From Callorhinus ursinus (Eukaryota; Chordata; Mammalia; Carnivora; Otariidae): 64,000 nucleotides of DNA. Location: contig NW_020312788.1 of assembly GCF_003265705.1 (NCBI RefSeq), forward strand, positions 2,842,193 to 2,906,192, given 5' to 3'. Positions 23,470 through 35,032 of the stretch are shown here, one piece after another. A model generated the notes under the pieces. That model was not told the DNA's origin. It worked only from the letters and a program-made list of their open reading frames with translations, and searched no databases. Every line of letters starts with the position of its first letter. Within the stretch, counting starts at the first letter, position 1. Made by a program: the position numbers and the translations under genes.

Positions 23470-24175
23470 CTGTTAACAAAATGAACAATTCAAATCACTA
23501 AATGGAGAAAAAAAAAAAAGCTAGGATACTAACCCAACATAGTAAATAATTTTGAAAAAAATATCAGAAAGTATAAAATAAATTAAAAGTTAAGGAAAAC
23601 CAAGTATATCTGTTTTTACAGTATATGTAAATAGCTTGAATTCTACTATAAAATGAAAAAGATCCTTGGATAGGATCAAAAAACCACCTCCAAGTATAAG
23701 CTAATAACAAAAGGCCCAATTAAAATAATAAAAAGAAGTAAAATAAAAGTTATGGGCAAGAGATAAAACAAAGAAAGGAAAAGTGGCAAAATTCATATCA
23801 AAGGAGATCTCAAATGAAAATAATTAAATGGACGGGGCACCTGGCTGGCTCCACCAGTAGAGCATGTGACTCTTGATCTCAGGGTCATGGGTATGAGACC
23901 ATATTGAGGGTAGAGTTTACTTTAAAATTTTTTTAAATAATTAAATAGAGCAAAGAATCATTGTATATTGATTTAAAGTCCACAACAAAAATATAATATT
24001 TAATAATGTCTATATGCCAAATGACATACCTTTAAAATATATAAACAATTGATAGATACAACTAAAACCACTAGTAAGAATATTTTAAATACCTCCATCT
24101 ATTTTTATAGATCAATTAGACAACAAATAATCAAGGAAAAAGAGAAATTGAAAAGCAAGTATAATTACAAAGATA
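23470..24175 (+). mobile_element. Degraded L1 early ORF2 relic, plus orientation
   Basis: AAATATCAGAAAGTATAAAA, TATATGTAAATAGCTTGAAT and AATGTCTATATGCCAAATGA follow the order of the L1 endonuclease-coding region. Split by a SINE at 23834-23934. No open frame. Confidence 0.55.
23834..23934 (+). mobile_element. Short Can-SINE (old type), plus orientation
   Basis: GGGGCACCTGGCTGGCTCCA head and a GTAGAGTTTACTTTAAAATT tail. AAATAATTAAATGGA (23818-23832) and AAATAATTAAATAGA (23935-23949) are the target duplication, one mismatch in 15. Confidence 0.92.
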
Positions 24176-24364
24176 TAAAGAAAATTTTTTTGAGTCAGCT
24201 CTGCCAGAGATCACTTTGATTTATCTGCATGTATAAGAGAGGGTGAATCAAAATGCTCTATGTCTAATACAAAAACAGCAGATAGAATGGTGGATGAATT
24301 AACACAAGTTTGATGAGTTCATGGACACTTAAGTGAAAAAATTCAATTTCTTACAACAAATACC

Positions 24365-24670
24365 TTCAGTGGTGTGCTGGTAAATGTTTTGCCACCAGCT
24401 CTCCAAGGGGAGGAAAGGGCTCTCATTTGTAGGATTTTCCCATTTCTGCGATGTAAATACTCCCAATCATGACTGATTTCAAGCTAACAATGTGAAGTCG
24501 CTGAAGGCAAAGTTGGGAAGACACACATCATTGACTCTCACAGCAAGTATGAGTTGGCTCCAGCATATGACCAACGCATTTCATTACTTAGATTACAAGC
24601 ACATTTTGTTTAATGAACAAGGTCAACAAGCTTTCCGGTCACTCAAGCCTCATGGATAAACTGTGCATTC
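24365..24670. mobile_element. Possible old hAT-type DNA transposon relic
   Basis: Begins with CAGTGGTGTGCTGGTAAATG, the CAGTGG-type terminus seen in many non-autonomous hAT elements. I cannot name the family or place the other terminus with certainty. Confidence 0.35.
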
Positions 24671-25292
24671 TTGGGAGACATAACTAAAACTTTAACGATA
24701 AACAGCTGAGTATCACAAAAATCCACTTGCTCCTATCATCAAACATAAAAACAGGAACTGATAATAATGCTAATGAGAACAGAGCATATATAGATGCAAG
24801 CTTATTACGCCTCCTGGCTAATCTCCAATGGTGTTCCTTGTTTGTTTTATCTTTGTGGCCACCAGAATATAAATAAATGTAAAAAGAATAATGTCAACTT
24901 AGTACTTGAGTACTTGTATCTACAGATTATTCTTTTCACAAAGCTTCTCATCAGATAGAATTCTCATCAGATAAAACTTAGTCTATCTTTTTTTTTATTT
25001 ATACACACATACACATGTAAAGATTTACACCCTACTGAGTATACATTTCCTTTGAGTATTCATTATTGGTCAATATGCAGTTTAACAATCATGAATGGTG
25101 AAAAAATTTAGAAAGGACATGATGATGTTGAACTTAAAATATAGAGAGATGTACCTATAAATCTATAAACTATTGCTCATTAGTTTTGTGGTGGGGAGTA
25201 TTGATCCAAGGGGAGAGGAGAGAGACAGAAGCAGACTACTTTTATGGGAAGAGAAGAAATTTAGACTCGCAATAGATTGGAAAATGATGGGT
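24671..25292. other. No recognised feature
   Basis: AT-rich. ACAAAGCTTCTCATCAGATAGAATTCTCATCAGATA near 24938-24973 holds a small imperfect direct repeat (TTCTCATCAGATA), the only structure seen. Confidence 0.4.
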
Positions 25293-25306
25293 AATACCGG
25301 TCAGAA

Positions 25307-25508
25307 GAGGGGAGCCTGGGTGGCTCAGTTGGTTAAGCGTCTGCCTTCGGCTCAGGTCATGATCCTAGGGTCCTGGGATTGAGCCCCACGTCCGGCTCTT
25401 TGCTCAGCGGGGAGTCTGCTTCTGCCTCTCCCTCTGCCTGCCACTCTGCCTACTTGTGCTCTCTCTCGCTCTCTCTCTGTCAAATAAATAAGTAAAATCT
25501 TTAAAAAA
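25307..25508 (+). mobile_element. Can-SINE, plus orientation
   Basis: GGGGAGCCTGGGTGGCTCAG head, TTAAGCGTCTGCCTTCGGCT, long CT-rich stretch, AAATAAATAAGTAAAATCTT tail. AATACCGGTCAGAA (25293-25306) and AATACTGGTCAGAA (25509-25522) flank it. The only mismatch is a CpG-type change. Confidence 0.95.
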
Positions 25509-25522
25509 AATACTGGTCAGAA

Positions 25523-26443
25523 AAAAAATGTTTTAGGCTAATGATAAGTACACAAATGTATTTGCTTAGAGGATTTATAAGCATATAATTATGTAATTAT
25601 GTATGCTCAGGCGTATTATGTATTACATGGCAATAGAAGATTAGTAGAATGTAGTAGATTAGTGGATTTATGAGAACATGTCTTGGTCAATTAGATGTAT
25701 GAAGACACTGGCAGGACCAGGAAGAAGCAACTGCTTGTTTATAATCCTGCAACCACAGTTAGTATTCCATCTCATTGAAACAAAGGGTACAGCTAAGAGT
25801 GAACTATTTAGACACCATTTCTAACCGCCCCAACGATTTAGTTAAGGTTAGGTCCAACTGAAAACCCCAACTAACAGTCACTTATACAAAACTGAAAGGA
25901 ATACTTCTTTCTTATGGAGTCCGGACAGGTGGTCCAGGGCAAGACATTGTTTTGTGACAGAGACCTGGGCTCCTTCTACTTATTCCTCTGTGTGTGGCCT
26001 TAACTTTATGGTTCTAGGTGGTAGTAACTTGTCCAAGCCATCAGATGGAGGAAGGGATGAAAGAGAGACAAAGGGTGTTTAGGAGCTATCTCTTAAGGAA
26101 GCTTCCTGGAAGTTGCCATACTATATTTCCTTCTAAATCTCATTGCCCACATGACTAAATTTGGCAGAACGGGAGGCTTAGAAATGTTCTCTTTGTTCCT
26201 GACTGCCATGGACTCAGCCAAATATTTTATTATTGTGGAAGAGGAGAAGGCATACTGAGGGACACCTGGGGCACCAATGAATATTGCCTTTGAAACTTCC
26301 AAGAACATTCTACTACAGCAGGGGACTTTCTTCCACATTACATTTTAAAATGAAAAAAAATGATGAAATGTGGGAGCAGGTGAGGTGAGATGTGAAGGAA
26401 CATTCTGGGTCAGCTTGATCAAGACTTCCTGGACAAGTTGCTT
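25523..26443. other. Mostly unassigned; possible old repeat at 25830-26310
   Basis: The segment around AACTAACAGTCACTTATACA ... AGGAATACTTCTTTCTTATG has the look of a degraded interspersed repeat (antisense of an element starting near 26310), but no family is assigned. Confidence 0.35.
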
Positions 26444-27309
26444 GACTTATTTTTATTTTTATCTTTTATTTTAATTCCAGTTAGTTAACATACAGTGTTA
26501 TATTAGTTTCAGGTGTACAATATAGTGGTTTAACAATTTCATACATCACCCGGTGCTCATCATAACAAGTGCACTTCTTAATCCCCATCACCTGTGTCAC
26601 CCATCCCCCCACCCACCTCCCCTCTGGTAACCATCAGTTGTTCTATAGCTAAGAGTCTGTTTCTTGGTTTCTCTCTCTCTCTTTTTCTCCTTTTGCTTAA
26701 ATTCCATATATGAGTGGAATCATATCATAGTTGTCTTTCTCTGATCGACTTACTTTGCTTAGTATTATATTCTCTAGCTCCATCCATGTCATTGTAAATG
26801 GCAAGATTTCATTCCTTTTTATGGCTAATTTTCCATTGTGTATATATACCACATTTTCTAAATCTACTCATCTGTCAATGGACACTTGAGTTGCTTCCAT
26901 ATCTTGGCTATTGTAAATAATGTAGTTATAAACATAGGGGTGCACGTATTCCTTGAATTAGTGTTTTTGTACTCTTTGGGTAAGTACCAAGTGGTGTGAT
27001 TGTGGGATTGTTGGGTAGTTCTATTTTTAACTTTTTGAGGAACCTTCATACTGTTTCCACAGTGGTGGCACTAGTTGGAATTCCCACAAGCAGTATAAGA
27101 GGGTTCCTTTTTCTCCACATCCTCGCCAACACCTGTTGTCTCTTGTGTTTTTTATTTTAGCCATTCTGACAGGTGTCAGATGATATCCCATTGTAGTTTT
27201 GATTTGCATTTCCCTAATGATAAGTGATGATGAGAATCTTTTCATGTGTCTAGTGGCCATCTGAATGTCTTCTTTGGAGAAATGTCTGTTCATGGCTTCT
27301 GAACATTTC

Positions 27310-27517
27310 TTTTTCTTTTTTTTTTTTAGATATTATTTATTTATTTATTTGACAGAGAGATAGAGAGCACAAGTAGGCAGAGCGCCAGGCAGAGGGAAAG
27401 GGAGAAGCAGGCTCTCCGCTGAGCAGGGAGCCCGATGCGGGGCTCGATCCCAGGACTCTGGGATCATGACCTGAGCCGGAAGCAGCTGCTTAACCGACTG
27501 AGCCACCCAGGTGCCCT
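27310..27517 (-). mobile_element. Can-SINE nested in L1, minus orientation
   Basis: Tail ATATTATTTATTTATTTATT, head GAGCCACCCAGGTGCCC. GCTTCTGAACATTTC (27295-27309) and GCTTCTGCCCATCTC (27518-27532) are its diverged target duplication (3 mismatches in 15). It is the oldest of the three nested copies by this measure. Confidence 0.92.
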
Positions 27518-27578
27518 GCTTCTGCCCATCTCTTAATTGGGTTATTTGGTTGTGAGTGTTGAGTTGTATAGGTTCTTT

Positions 27579-27695
27579 TTTTTTTTTTTAAAGATTTTAT
27601 TTATTTATTTGACAGAGAGAGACACAGCGAGAGAGGGAACACAAGCAGGGGAGTGGGAGAGGGAGAAGCAGGTTTCCCGTGGAGCAGGGAGCCAT
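27579..27695 (-). mobile_element. 5'-truncated Can-SINE nested in L1
   Basis: Contains the tail and GA-rich body but stops at GGAGCAGGGAGCCAT, so the tRNA-like head with the pol III promoter is missing. AGTTGTATAGGTTCTTT flanks it perfectly at 27562-27578 and 27696-27712, so truncation happened during insertion. Confidence 0.93.
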
Positions 27696-28224
27696 AGTTG
27701 TATAGGTTCTTTATATATTTTGGACACTAACCTTTTATTAGATAGGTCATTTGAAAATATCTTCTCCCATTCAGTAGCTTGCCTTTTAGTTTTGTTGATT
27801 GTTTCTGTCACTGTGCAGAAGATTTTTATTTTGATATAGTTCCAATAGTTTACTTATTTTTGCTTTTATTTCCCTTCCTGAGGAGACATATCTAGAAAGA
27901 AGTTGCTACAGCCAATGTTAGAGACTTTACTGCCTGTGCTCTCTTCAAGAATTTTTATGGTTTCAGGTCTCACATTTAGGTCTTTAATCCATTTTTAGTT
28001 TATTTTGTGTATGGTGTAAGGAAGTGGTCTAGTTTCATTCTTTTGCATGTAGCTGACCTGTTTTCCAAACACCATTTGTTGAAGAGACCGTCTTTTTGCC
28101 ATTGGATATTCTTTCCTGCTTTGTCAAAGATTAATCGACCATATAACTGTGGGTTTATATCTGGGTTTTCTATTCTGTTCCACTAATGTACATATCTATT
28201 TTGGTGCCAGTACCATACTGTTTT

Positions 28225-28407
28225 TTTTAAGATTTTATTTATTTATTTGAGAGAGAGAGTGAGAGATCACAAGCAGGGTGGGTAGGGTAGAGGGAGAAGT
28301 GGACTCCCCACTGATCAGGAAGCCCAATGTGGGATTCGATCCCAGGACCCTGGGATCATAACCTGAGCCAAAGACAGACACTTAACTGACTGAGCCACCC
28401 AGGCACC
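28225..28407 (-). mobile_element. Can-SINE nested in L1, minus orientation
   Basis: Tail TTTAAGATTTTATTTATTTA, head CTGAGCCACCCAGGCACC. CAGTACCATACTGTTTT is perfect at 28208-28224 and 28408-28424. Confidence 0.96.
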
Positions 28408-28627
28408 CAGTACCATACTGTTTTGATTACTACAACTTTGTAATATAACTTGCAGCCAGAATTGTGATGCCTACTGCTTTGCTTTTCTTTTTCATGATTG
28501 CTTTGGCTATTCAGGGTGTTTTGTGATTCCATACAAATTTTCGGATTGTTTGTTCTAGTTCTATGAAAAATGCTGTTGATATTTTGAAAGGGATTACATT
28601 AAATCTGTAGATTGTTTTAATTAATGC

Positions 28628-28800
28628 AGTGCTATTTGAAGTGTAGTCTGTAGACCAATATCAGCAGCATCCCCTGAAAGTTGGCAGAAATGCAAATCTT
28701 GGGACCTCACTCTAGACCTGATGAATCAGAATTTCTGAGGGGGGTTGGGAGACAGGTATCGGTGTTTTAATGAGCCGTACAGGTGACTTTTAAGTACTAA
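28628..28800 (-). mobile_element. MER5A-type hAT relic, minus orientation
   Basis: ATCAGCAGCATCCCCTGAAA, GCAGAAATGCAAATCTTGGG, CTGATGAATCAGAATTTCTG and the GTGTTTTAATGAGCC segment follow the reverse of MER5A in order. Confidence 0.8.
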
Positions 28801-29698
28801 AAGAAGCGTTGTATTAGTAGATGGACTTGAATAATGTAACTAAACCAACTGTTTTTAAATCCAACTTCTTCCCTGATCTTGTCACTATCCTTGCATAAAA
28901 TATTAGCTGGAACTGGATACAGATTTATTTATTTAGTAAATTTAGTAAAATAAAAATGGAATATTTATATATTTATAAAAATAAGAATAAATTCTCCCAC
29001 ACCCTATATATAGTAGTATTTCTGTATGTGAATATATATATATAACTATTTCCTGGTATTATGCTTGATGTGGAAAAATTAGACTTTCAATGGAATTGGT
29101 TGTTACTCTTCTTTACTATTGTTTTTTCAGAGTTAACCAATGAAATTAATCCCAAAATAAGAATAAACTGATAAATACTGGAAAGGATAGTACAAATTTA
29201 TCATTATTTATAAATATGATTGACTTTTCAGAGAAATAAGCTTGCTTGAAAGAATTATGTAAAAACATAGAATTATAAATAGGCCAGTTTTCCAGTCTAA
29301 TTTAGTTAATTAATGATATTAAAGTAAAATCTCAAAGCAATTTTTAGGAAAAATAAGCCAAAGTTATCCTAATCTATGAGTAAATATATTTTTACCTATT
29401 AAGGCAACAAAATTTATGTTTGTTTTCAATGTAAATATACAGTATTGACCAGGGTTCAGTGAAATGGACTCTTTTATACCCAACTGAAAGGAATGTTAAT
29501 ATGTAAATAATGTTTATCATGTTATTGTCTATATGTCTAATTAATTCGAACTGAAATTTTAAATTGACAACATTTTAAAGTTAATTATTATATGTAAGAT
29601 GGAATACTAGACAAATGTTTATTAAAAATATCAATTGCATGGGAAAGTTTTTATAAAATATTTTAAAATAAAAGTTTTATTTAAAAAGAGAATAAATC
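28801..29698. other. AT-rich intergenic sequence
   Basis: Strongly A/T-rich with a (TA)n patch near 29030-29045. No repeat family or ORF recognised. Confidence 0.45.
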
Positions 29699-29715
29699 AA
29701 ATTATATAAAGTTTT

Positions 29716-29842
29716 AACCAACTGAGCCACCCAGGCGCCCTACTCTTTTTTTTTTTTAAGACTTTATTTATTTATTTGAGAGAGAATGAGAGCATGAGAG
29801 GGGGGAGGGTCAGAGGGAGAAGCAGACTCCCCGCTGAGTGGG
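29716..29842 (-). mobile_element. Rearranged Can-SINE: head piece placed after the tail
   Basis: From left to right: 25 bp of reversed head (AACCAACTGAGCCACCCAGG then CGCCC, 29716-29740), TACTC, then T-run, tail and GA-rich body truncated at GCTGAGTGGG (29842). In SINE sense the order is body, poly(A), GAGTA, head. AAATTATATAAAGTTTT (29699-29715) and AAATTATATAAACTTTT (29843-29859) flank the whole unit with one mismatch, as for a single insertion. Confidence 0.88.
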
Positions 29843-30084
29843 AAATTATATAAACTTTTACATCTATATTTAGAAGGTGGACCAGAAACATACACTAAAA
29901 TTTTATCAGGTGCTATCTTGCAGTAGTGTATAACAGGTATTATTTTTATTCCTTCTCTTGCATTTCAGTATTTTTCAAGTTTTCTACAAATAACATATAT
30001 TAGATTTGAATAGAAAGGAAAAAAGTAAGTGTTATTCTTGGAAGGAAATTCCAAGTCAGGAAATTTAAATAAGGTTAACTGAGA

Positions 30085-30390
30085 ATAATAGTTAGCTTTA
30101 GCTGCATAACAAATCTCCCCAAAAGTCTTTAAAACAATAGTTACTTGGTAAGTTTCTAACAGAGGTAGTGGAAGTGTGCAAGGACTCTAGAGGTTTTGAT
30201 GAAACTGTCACACATTGCTTCCATAGCAGTCCATTGGCCAAAGCAAGTTACAAAACCAGCCCAGATTCCTGAGGCAGGAAAAGAGACTCCACCTGTTAAT
30301 GGAAGGAGCTGAAAAGTCACATCATGAAGGGGTTTGGATACAGGGAGTGGAATAATTTGTGGTCATTTTTGCAAATCTATAATATACTGA
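30085..30390 (-). mobile_element. MLT1-type LTR relic, minus orientation
   Basis: TTAGCTGCATAACAAATCTC, CCATTGGCCAAAGCAAGTTA, AACCAGCCCAGATTCCTGAG and AGAGACTCCACCTGTTAATG are the reverse of an MLT1 LTR in order. Confidence 0.75.
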
Positions 30391-31463
30391 ATGTTAGGAT
30401 AAGAATAGTATGTAAAGATCTCTGTCTAGTGTAAAAATAAATTAGTGGTAAAATTATAAACAATCAACCAATTCATATTTAATTAATTATAAAGTTAATA
30501 AAAATTTTACTTTTATGATAGTTATTCAACATGATAAGGCATATTCCCAACTTATTATTTCTTTTTTAAGATCTGGAAAATCTTAGTCATGCCAAATTTC
30601 TGGGCTTGATTTATTTTAGAAAAAAAGAAAATAGGAAGCAAATATAAGCCTTCAAAATGAGACAAAAATATCAAGCAGAGTCCAATTTATTGTCCATCTC
30701 AACTCTTTTGTTGAATTTCTGCCAGTTTGCTTTTAGCTTGTCACAAGAAATTTTAGTCATGAGGAAATTTAGTTGACTTAAGTTTACGTGAACAGGACAT
30801 TCACACATGTATGCACAAAAGCATAAACACACACATACACGTCTTTATACAAATTCTTCTCCTCCAAAGAGTAAGTCTACTCTAAGCACCCATTCGAACT
30901 CCAGCAAGCTGAAAGTTTACATAATGTTAGCATAGAAATGCTATAGAGTTCTATTTTCTCAAGAAAGTCTAGAAAACTATGTGAATGCATACATGTAGAA
31001 AAGTATGTTTGTGTGTACAGATTTATATGTGGTTTAAAAATTCCAAATTTTAAAATCTGGAGTGTATCTTGAAGATTACCTGCGATCTTAGTCTTATATA
31101 TATGAAATAACTGAGGTCTAGGAAGTTGATTTAATAACTCTAATGCTGGTAATTTCTGAATTCAATGAAGAATTTAATGAACTCTCTAGAAGATATGGTG
31201 GATTGGTGCTTAACATCTATCCCATTTTCCTGTACTGTGGAGACTGAAAAACTAATAACTATAATTCCCAGACTCTCTTGCAACTAGGTTCTGGATGTGA
31301 TTTACGATCAAGCAATCAGACGCATTTGCCACTGTGAGGCGTAGGCTGTGCTTCTGCTACATTTTTTTTCCTCTGTCATTGCCAAAAAAAAAATGATAGA
31401 GGCATTTGCTTTTTTTTTTTTTTTTTTGGGAGTTTTAACTAAGGTTCTACTGTTAAAGACGGT
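30391..31463. other. Intergenic sequence, weak old repeat near 31200-31400
   Basis: CTATAATTCCCAGACTCTCTTGCAACTAGG-like wording near 31258-31287 suggests an old interspersed repeat, unnamed. The rest is AT-rich. A T17 run lies at 31410-31426. Confidence 0.4.
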
Positions 31464-31476
31464 TCCATGATGTCTT

Positions 31477-31658
31477 TTTTTTTTAAAGATTTTATTTATT
31501 TATTTTGAGGGGAGGAGGGGCAGAGGGAGAGAGAATCTTAAGCAGACTCCACGCTGAGCGCAGGATCCCACGCAGGGCTCATTTCCTTGACCCTGAGATC
31601 ATGACTGGAAGGAAATCAAGAGTCAGGCACCTAACAGACTGGGCCACCCAGGCGCCCC
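31477..31658 (-). mobile_element. Can-SINE, minus orientation
   Basis: AAAGATTTTATTTATTTATT tail, body GAATCTTAAGCAGACTCCAC, head GGGCCACCCAGGCGCCCC. TCCATGATGTCTT is perfect at 31464-31476 and 31659-31671. Confidence 0.95.
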
Positions 31659-31866
31659 TCCATGATGTCTTAATAAAGGTGTAGACTGTTCTTAGCAGGT
31701 GTGGCACAGTTCTGGAGCCAGGAGCAGTGATGACAACTTCCTGAACATGGCAGGTTCCAATCCTTTTGGTTTGCTCATCTTGAAGGCTTATTAGCTATAG
31801 AAGTGGAAGAGTGGTTCTGGAACTAGAGAATCCCTGACTATGGAAGATTCAGCGCTACCTTGGTGC

Positions 31867-32330
31867 CTGTATTAGTTTGCTAGGGCTGCTGTAACAAAGT
31901 ACCACAAAACTGGGGTGACTTTAAACAACCAAAAATGTATTCTTTTGCAGTTCTGGAAGCTAGGAGTCTGAAGTCAAAGGTGTCAGTAGGGCCATGCATG
32001 CTCTCTCTGAAGGCTCTAGGGGCACCCTTTCCTTGCGTCTTCTAGTTTCTGGTTGTTGCTGGCAATTCTTGGCATTCCTTGGCTTACAGATGCATCATGC
32101 CCATCTGTGCCTCTAGTTTCACATGTCCTTCTCTCATGTGTCTGCGCCTCTTCTGTTTTCTCTTCTTTGAAGGACACCAACCATCCCAATAAGGCCCACC
32201 CTAATCCAGAACAACTTTATCTTAACTTGAGTGTATCTGCAAGGTCCTATTTCCAAGCAAGGCCACATTTCCAGGCTTTAGGTAGATATGAATTGGGGGT
32301 AACTATTCAACCCAAGGTAGTGCCCCAATA
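31867..32330 (-). mobile_element. MLT1-type LTR, minus orientation
   Basis: Starts TGTATTAGTTTGCTAGGGCT and includes GTAACAAAGTACCACAAAAC, GGACACCAACCATCCCAATA and CCCACCCTAATCCAGAACAA, ending near AACTATTCAACCCAAGG. This is a nearly full LTR. A 130-codon ORF across it (32053-32445) is accidental. Confidence 0.85.
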
Positions 32331-33590
32331 CTGCAGTGTAACTATGGGAATCTTTTCTGAAGGTTCAACCCAACTCAGTCCTTTTATTCCTTCCCCAAGA
32401 TCTAAAAGTCTTTTAATGTCCTGCAATAAATACTTTACTTTTTAAGTAGCTAGAATGTATTCTGTTCTTTGCAAATGAACTCTGACAATATATCTTTGTA
32501 CATATTTTTCCTTAAGTGTTCAACTTAAGGTTTTGCTTTTTGATCATGGTGTTGGTAAAAGAAAATGCTTCCTAATTTGAAACCTAAATTTTTCATAACC
32601 AGTTTTTTAAATCTCAAGAGTTTTGTTTTCAATTGCTATTTCTGGGTCTAACAATAATTAGATTCAGAGGAGGGGGAAGAGAACTTTCTTAGTTAATTGG
32701 GCAAGTAAATTTATCATCTGAACTTCACAGAAAAGAAAACTGAGGCCCAGAAAAAAAATGACTTAATATTTTGCAACTAATAAGGGAGTCTAATAAATCC
32801 AACAGTAATGTTCTTTCTGTTGCTCTGTTGTTCCACTTTACTGGAGAGGGAGAGGGTAGTTGAAGGATTTTAAGTCTCTGACTAATAGATTAAGATGCAT
32901 ATTTCAAGTAGTGCGCCAAGTATTTTGAGTCTTTTCTCTTGGAATTGCCATTAGAACTGGAGCCACACTCTTTTGAATATCCTTACTGGCAAGTTTTGTT
33001 TTCTTTTTGTAGGGGCTTTTTACCTTTTAGACTTGCTCTGATTTGAAAAACTGGCCAAAAGTTGTTCAAAGTGTGGTGAATAAAATGGATGATCAAGGAA
33101 TGATTTGTGCAGCACACAATCCCACAGATGTTTTAGACTTTCTGCATAATAAGCCTGCCTGACTGTTTGACCTTGAAGATTAATTCAGCATGGACAATAC
33201 CATTCATGTTGAAGAAACAAATTAGCATTGTCTTCATTTGTGATTTGGTCAGGCATACTTTCTTAGATGTTTGGTTTCTTGGAGTTTTCCATTTAAGATT
33301 TTGGCATCTTCTTTTTAGGTCATACTGAAAATATCAAGTTTTATCAAGTTTCTTTTGTCCTCCAAAAAACATTACTTTGTCCAGCTTCTCTTGAAAGGTC
33401 AGAATAAATGTCAGGTCTTCTCTGTTACTGTTCATTACCTCAAATGCATGGCCTAGGCTTTACAGCATCTTTGCTTTTACTCAAATTCTCTTTTGGGATG
33501 AAGCTATTTCCTGTCTCTTAAACACAGGAAAAGATGCTCGTCATCCCTCCAAATGAGAGGAACAAAATTAAGGCTACAATCACACTTTTT
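32331..33590. other. Intergenic sequence with a MIR fragment
   Basis: AAAACTGAGGCCCAGAAAAA at 32737 is an antisense MIR core remnant (about 32725-32790). The rest is unassigned. The 32940-33400 stretch might be an old DNA-transposon coding relic, but I could not confirm a frame. Confidence 0.4.
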
Positions 33591-34375
33591 TCTTCACTCA
33601 CCAGATGGGCGGAGATCAGGCAGCTTCGTAACCACAATATACTGCAAAGGGAATCTTATACATTGTTAGCAGGAGCATAATTCAGTACAACCCCTATGGT
33701 AAGTAACTTGTTAATATCTTTTGAAATGAAAAATGCACATCCCCTTTGATACAGCCATCCTACTTCTAGGAATTTTCCTACAGGTACACTTGGACACATG
33801 CAATAACATATGTGTGCATATTATTCACTGCAGTTGTGTTTGTAACAGCAAAAGAGTCCATCGATAGAGGTCTGGTTAAATCAATCATGGCACATCCATG
33901 CAATGGAATATTAATTAGCTTTTAAGAAGAATAATTATGAAATGTTCTATATCTTGCTTTGGGAAGTGGTTATACTCCTGTATTCCAGTCTCAAAATATA
34001 TCAAATTGAATCTTGCATCTTAGTGAATGCAAATTATTCCTCAGTAAAAAAAAAGAAAAGATGGACGACAGAGAGTTAGGTCTGAAAAAAAAGACTCCAT
34101 AACACCTTTTCTGAAATATTTGTTAAGTGGAAAAAAGTGGAGCTATGGATCAGTATGTATTGTCATTAGTAGAGAAAATAATATATTCACATAGTTGCAT
34201 ATGCATGGAGTATCTCTTGAAGGATGCAAGGACAAAGTAATAGTAGTTGTTTCTAAAAAAGAAAGCCACATGGGTGGAAGATAAGGGCAGGAAGGAAATG
34301 TAGTGTTCACTCTACACCCTTTCTATCTCTAAATTTTTATAACTTGTACATGGAATGTATATTCAAAAGGAAAAT
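33591..34375 (+). mobile_element. Ancient L1M ORF2 end and 3' region, plus orientation
   Basis: ATACAGCCATCCTACTTCTA, GGTTAAATCAATCATGGCAC and CATGCAATGGAATATTAATT mark the ORF2 C-terminal part. TATCTCTTGAAGGATGCAAG and ACTTGTACATGGAATGTATA mark the 3' end. Confidence 0.75.
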
Positions 34376-35018
34376 AATTTTTTTAATGAACTCTTTTGTA
34401 ATTTTGTCATCAGCCACTATTCCCAACATCAATTGCTTATTGGATAAAGCAAGTGCTCTAATTCTGTCAACAGATATATGAGCCTTTTGGGTTACTGGAC
34501 TGCTGCTTTTCATTTCACAATAAACATTCTTGCTATCTTTTAAGAAAATGTTTTTGTCAATAAAATAGCATTTTATTGACATAATGTTACCTCCATCACA
34601 GGATGTTACTTTACAGCCCCAGGAAGACAAAATGGTAAGCTTGCTATGATTCTCAATATTCAAATAATGTGTGGGTTAGTAACACAAGAAAATGTGATTT
34701 TTTTCAAAATTTTCTTTTATGTTTTAATGAAATTTTTTAAAGATTTAAACTTATAAAAGTGAAAAAATATTGGGTTATCTATTGAAAGATGTTTCAAAGT
34801 TCTATAATATTACTTGGTCTTTTCTAGTCTCTTGAATTCTTTATATATACCACTATCTTTTGTATTTGAGGAACAGTTGATTTGAAAATTATTCACTACT
34901 TGACTGAATTAACTGCCCCCATTTATTAGTTAATGGACCATGAAATACTGTCATATAGCTTTTACTTGATTTGAAGACCAAACTGATAAATTATTTATAT
35001 TGATTATTGAAACTAATG
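34376..35018. other. Unassigned sequence
   Basis: Carries a 108-codon minus-strand ORF (34337-34663) without recognisable domain that runs into the L1M tail. Otherwise AT-rich. Confidence 0.4.
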
Positions 35019-35032
35019 TTTACCATTTTAAA

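Larger units (their letters stand above)
26444..28622 (-). mobile_element. L1 with 3' UTR and ORF2 C-terminal half, minus orientation
   Basis: Read on the minus strand: RT-region sequence at the right (28425-28622, 27713-28207), zinc-knuckle region (27027-27293) and 3' UTR down to 26444. Three SINEs are inserted at 27310-27517, 27579-27695 and 28225-28407. Removing these and one copy of each duplication leaves about 1.6 kb of continuous L1. Stops and frameshifts show it is dead. It abuts a MER5A at 28628. Confidence 0.92.

Noticed and set aside
27605..27811. 68-codon minus-strand ORF as a protein
   Set aside because: It is a fusion of L1 ORF2 remnant and the SINE inserted in it.
32053..32445. 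130-codon plus-strand ORF as a gene
   Set aside because: It lies across an antisense MLT1 LTR and has no recognisable domain.
34337..34663. 108-codon minus-strand ORF as a gene
   Set aside because: It runs into an L1M 3' region and shows no domain.
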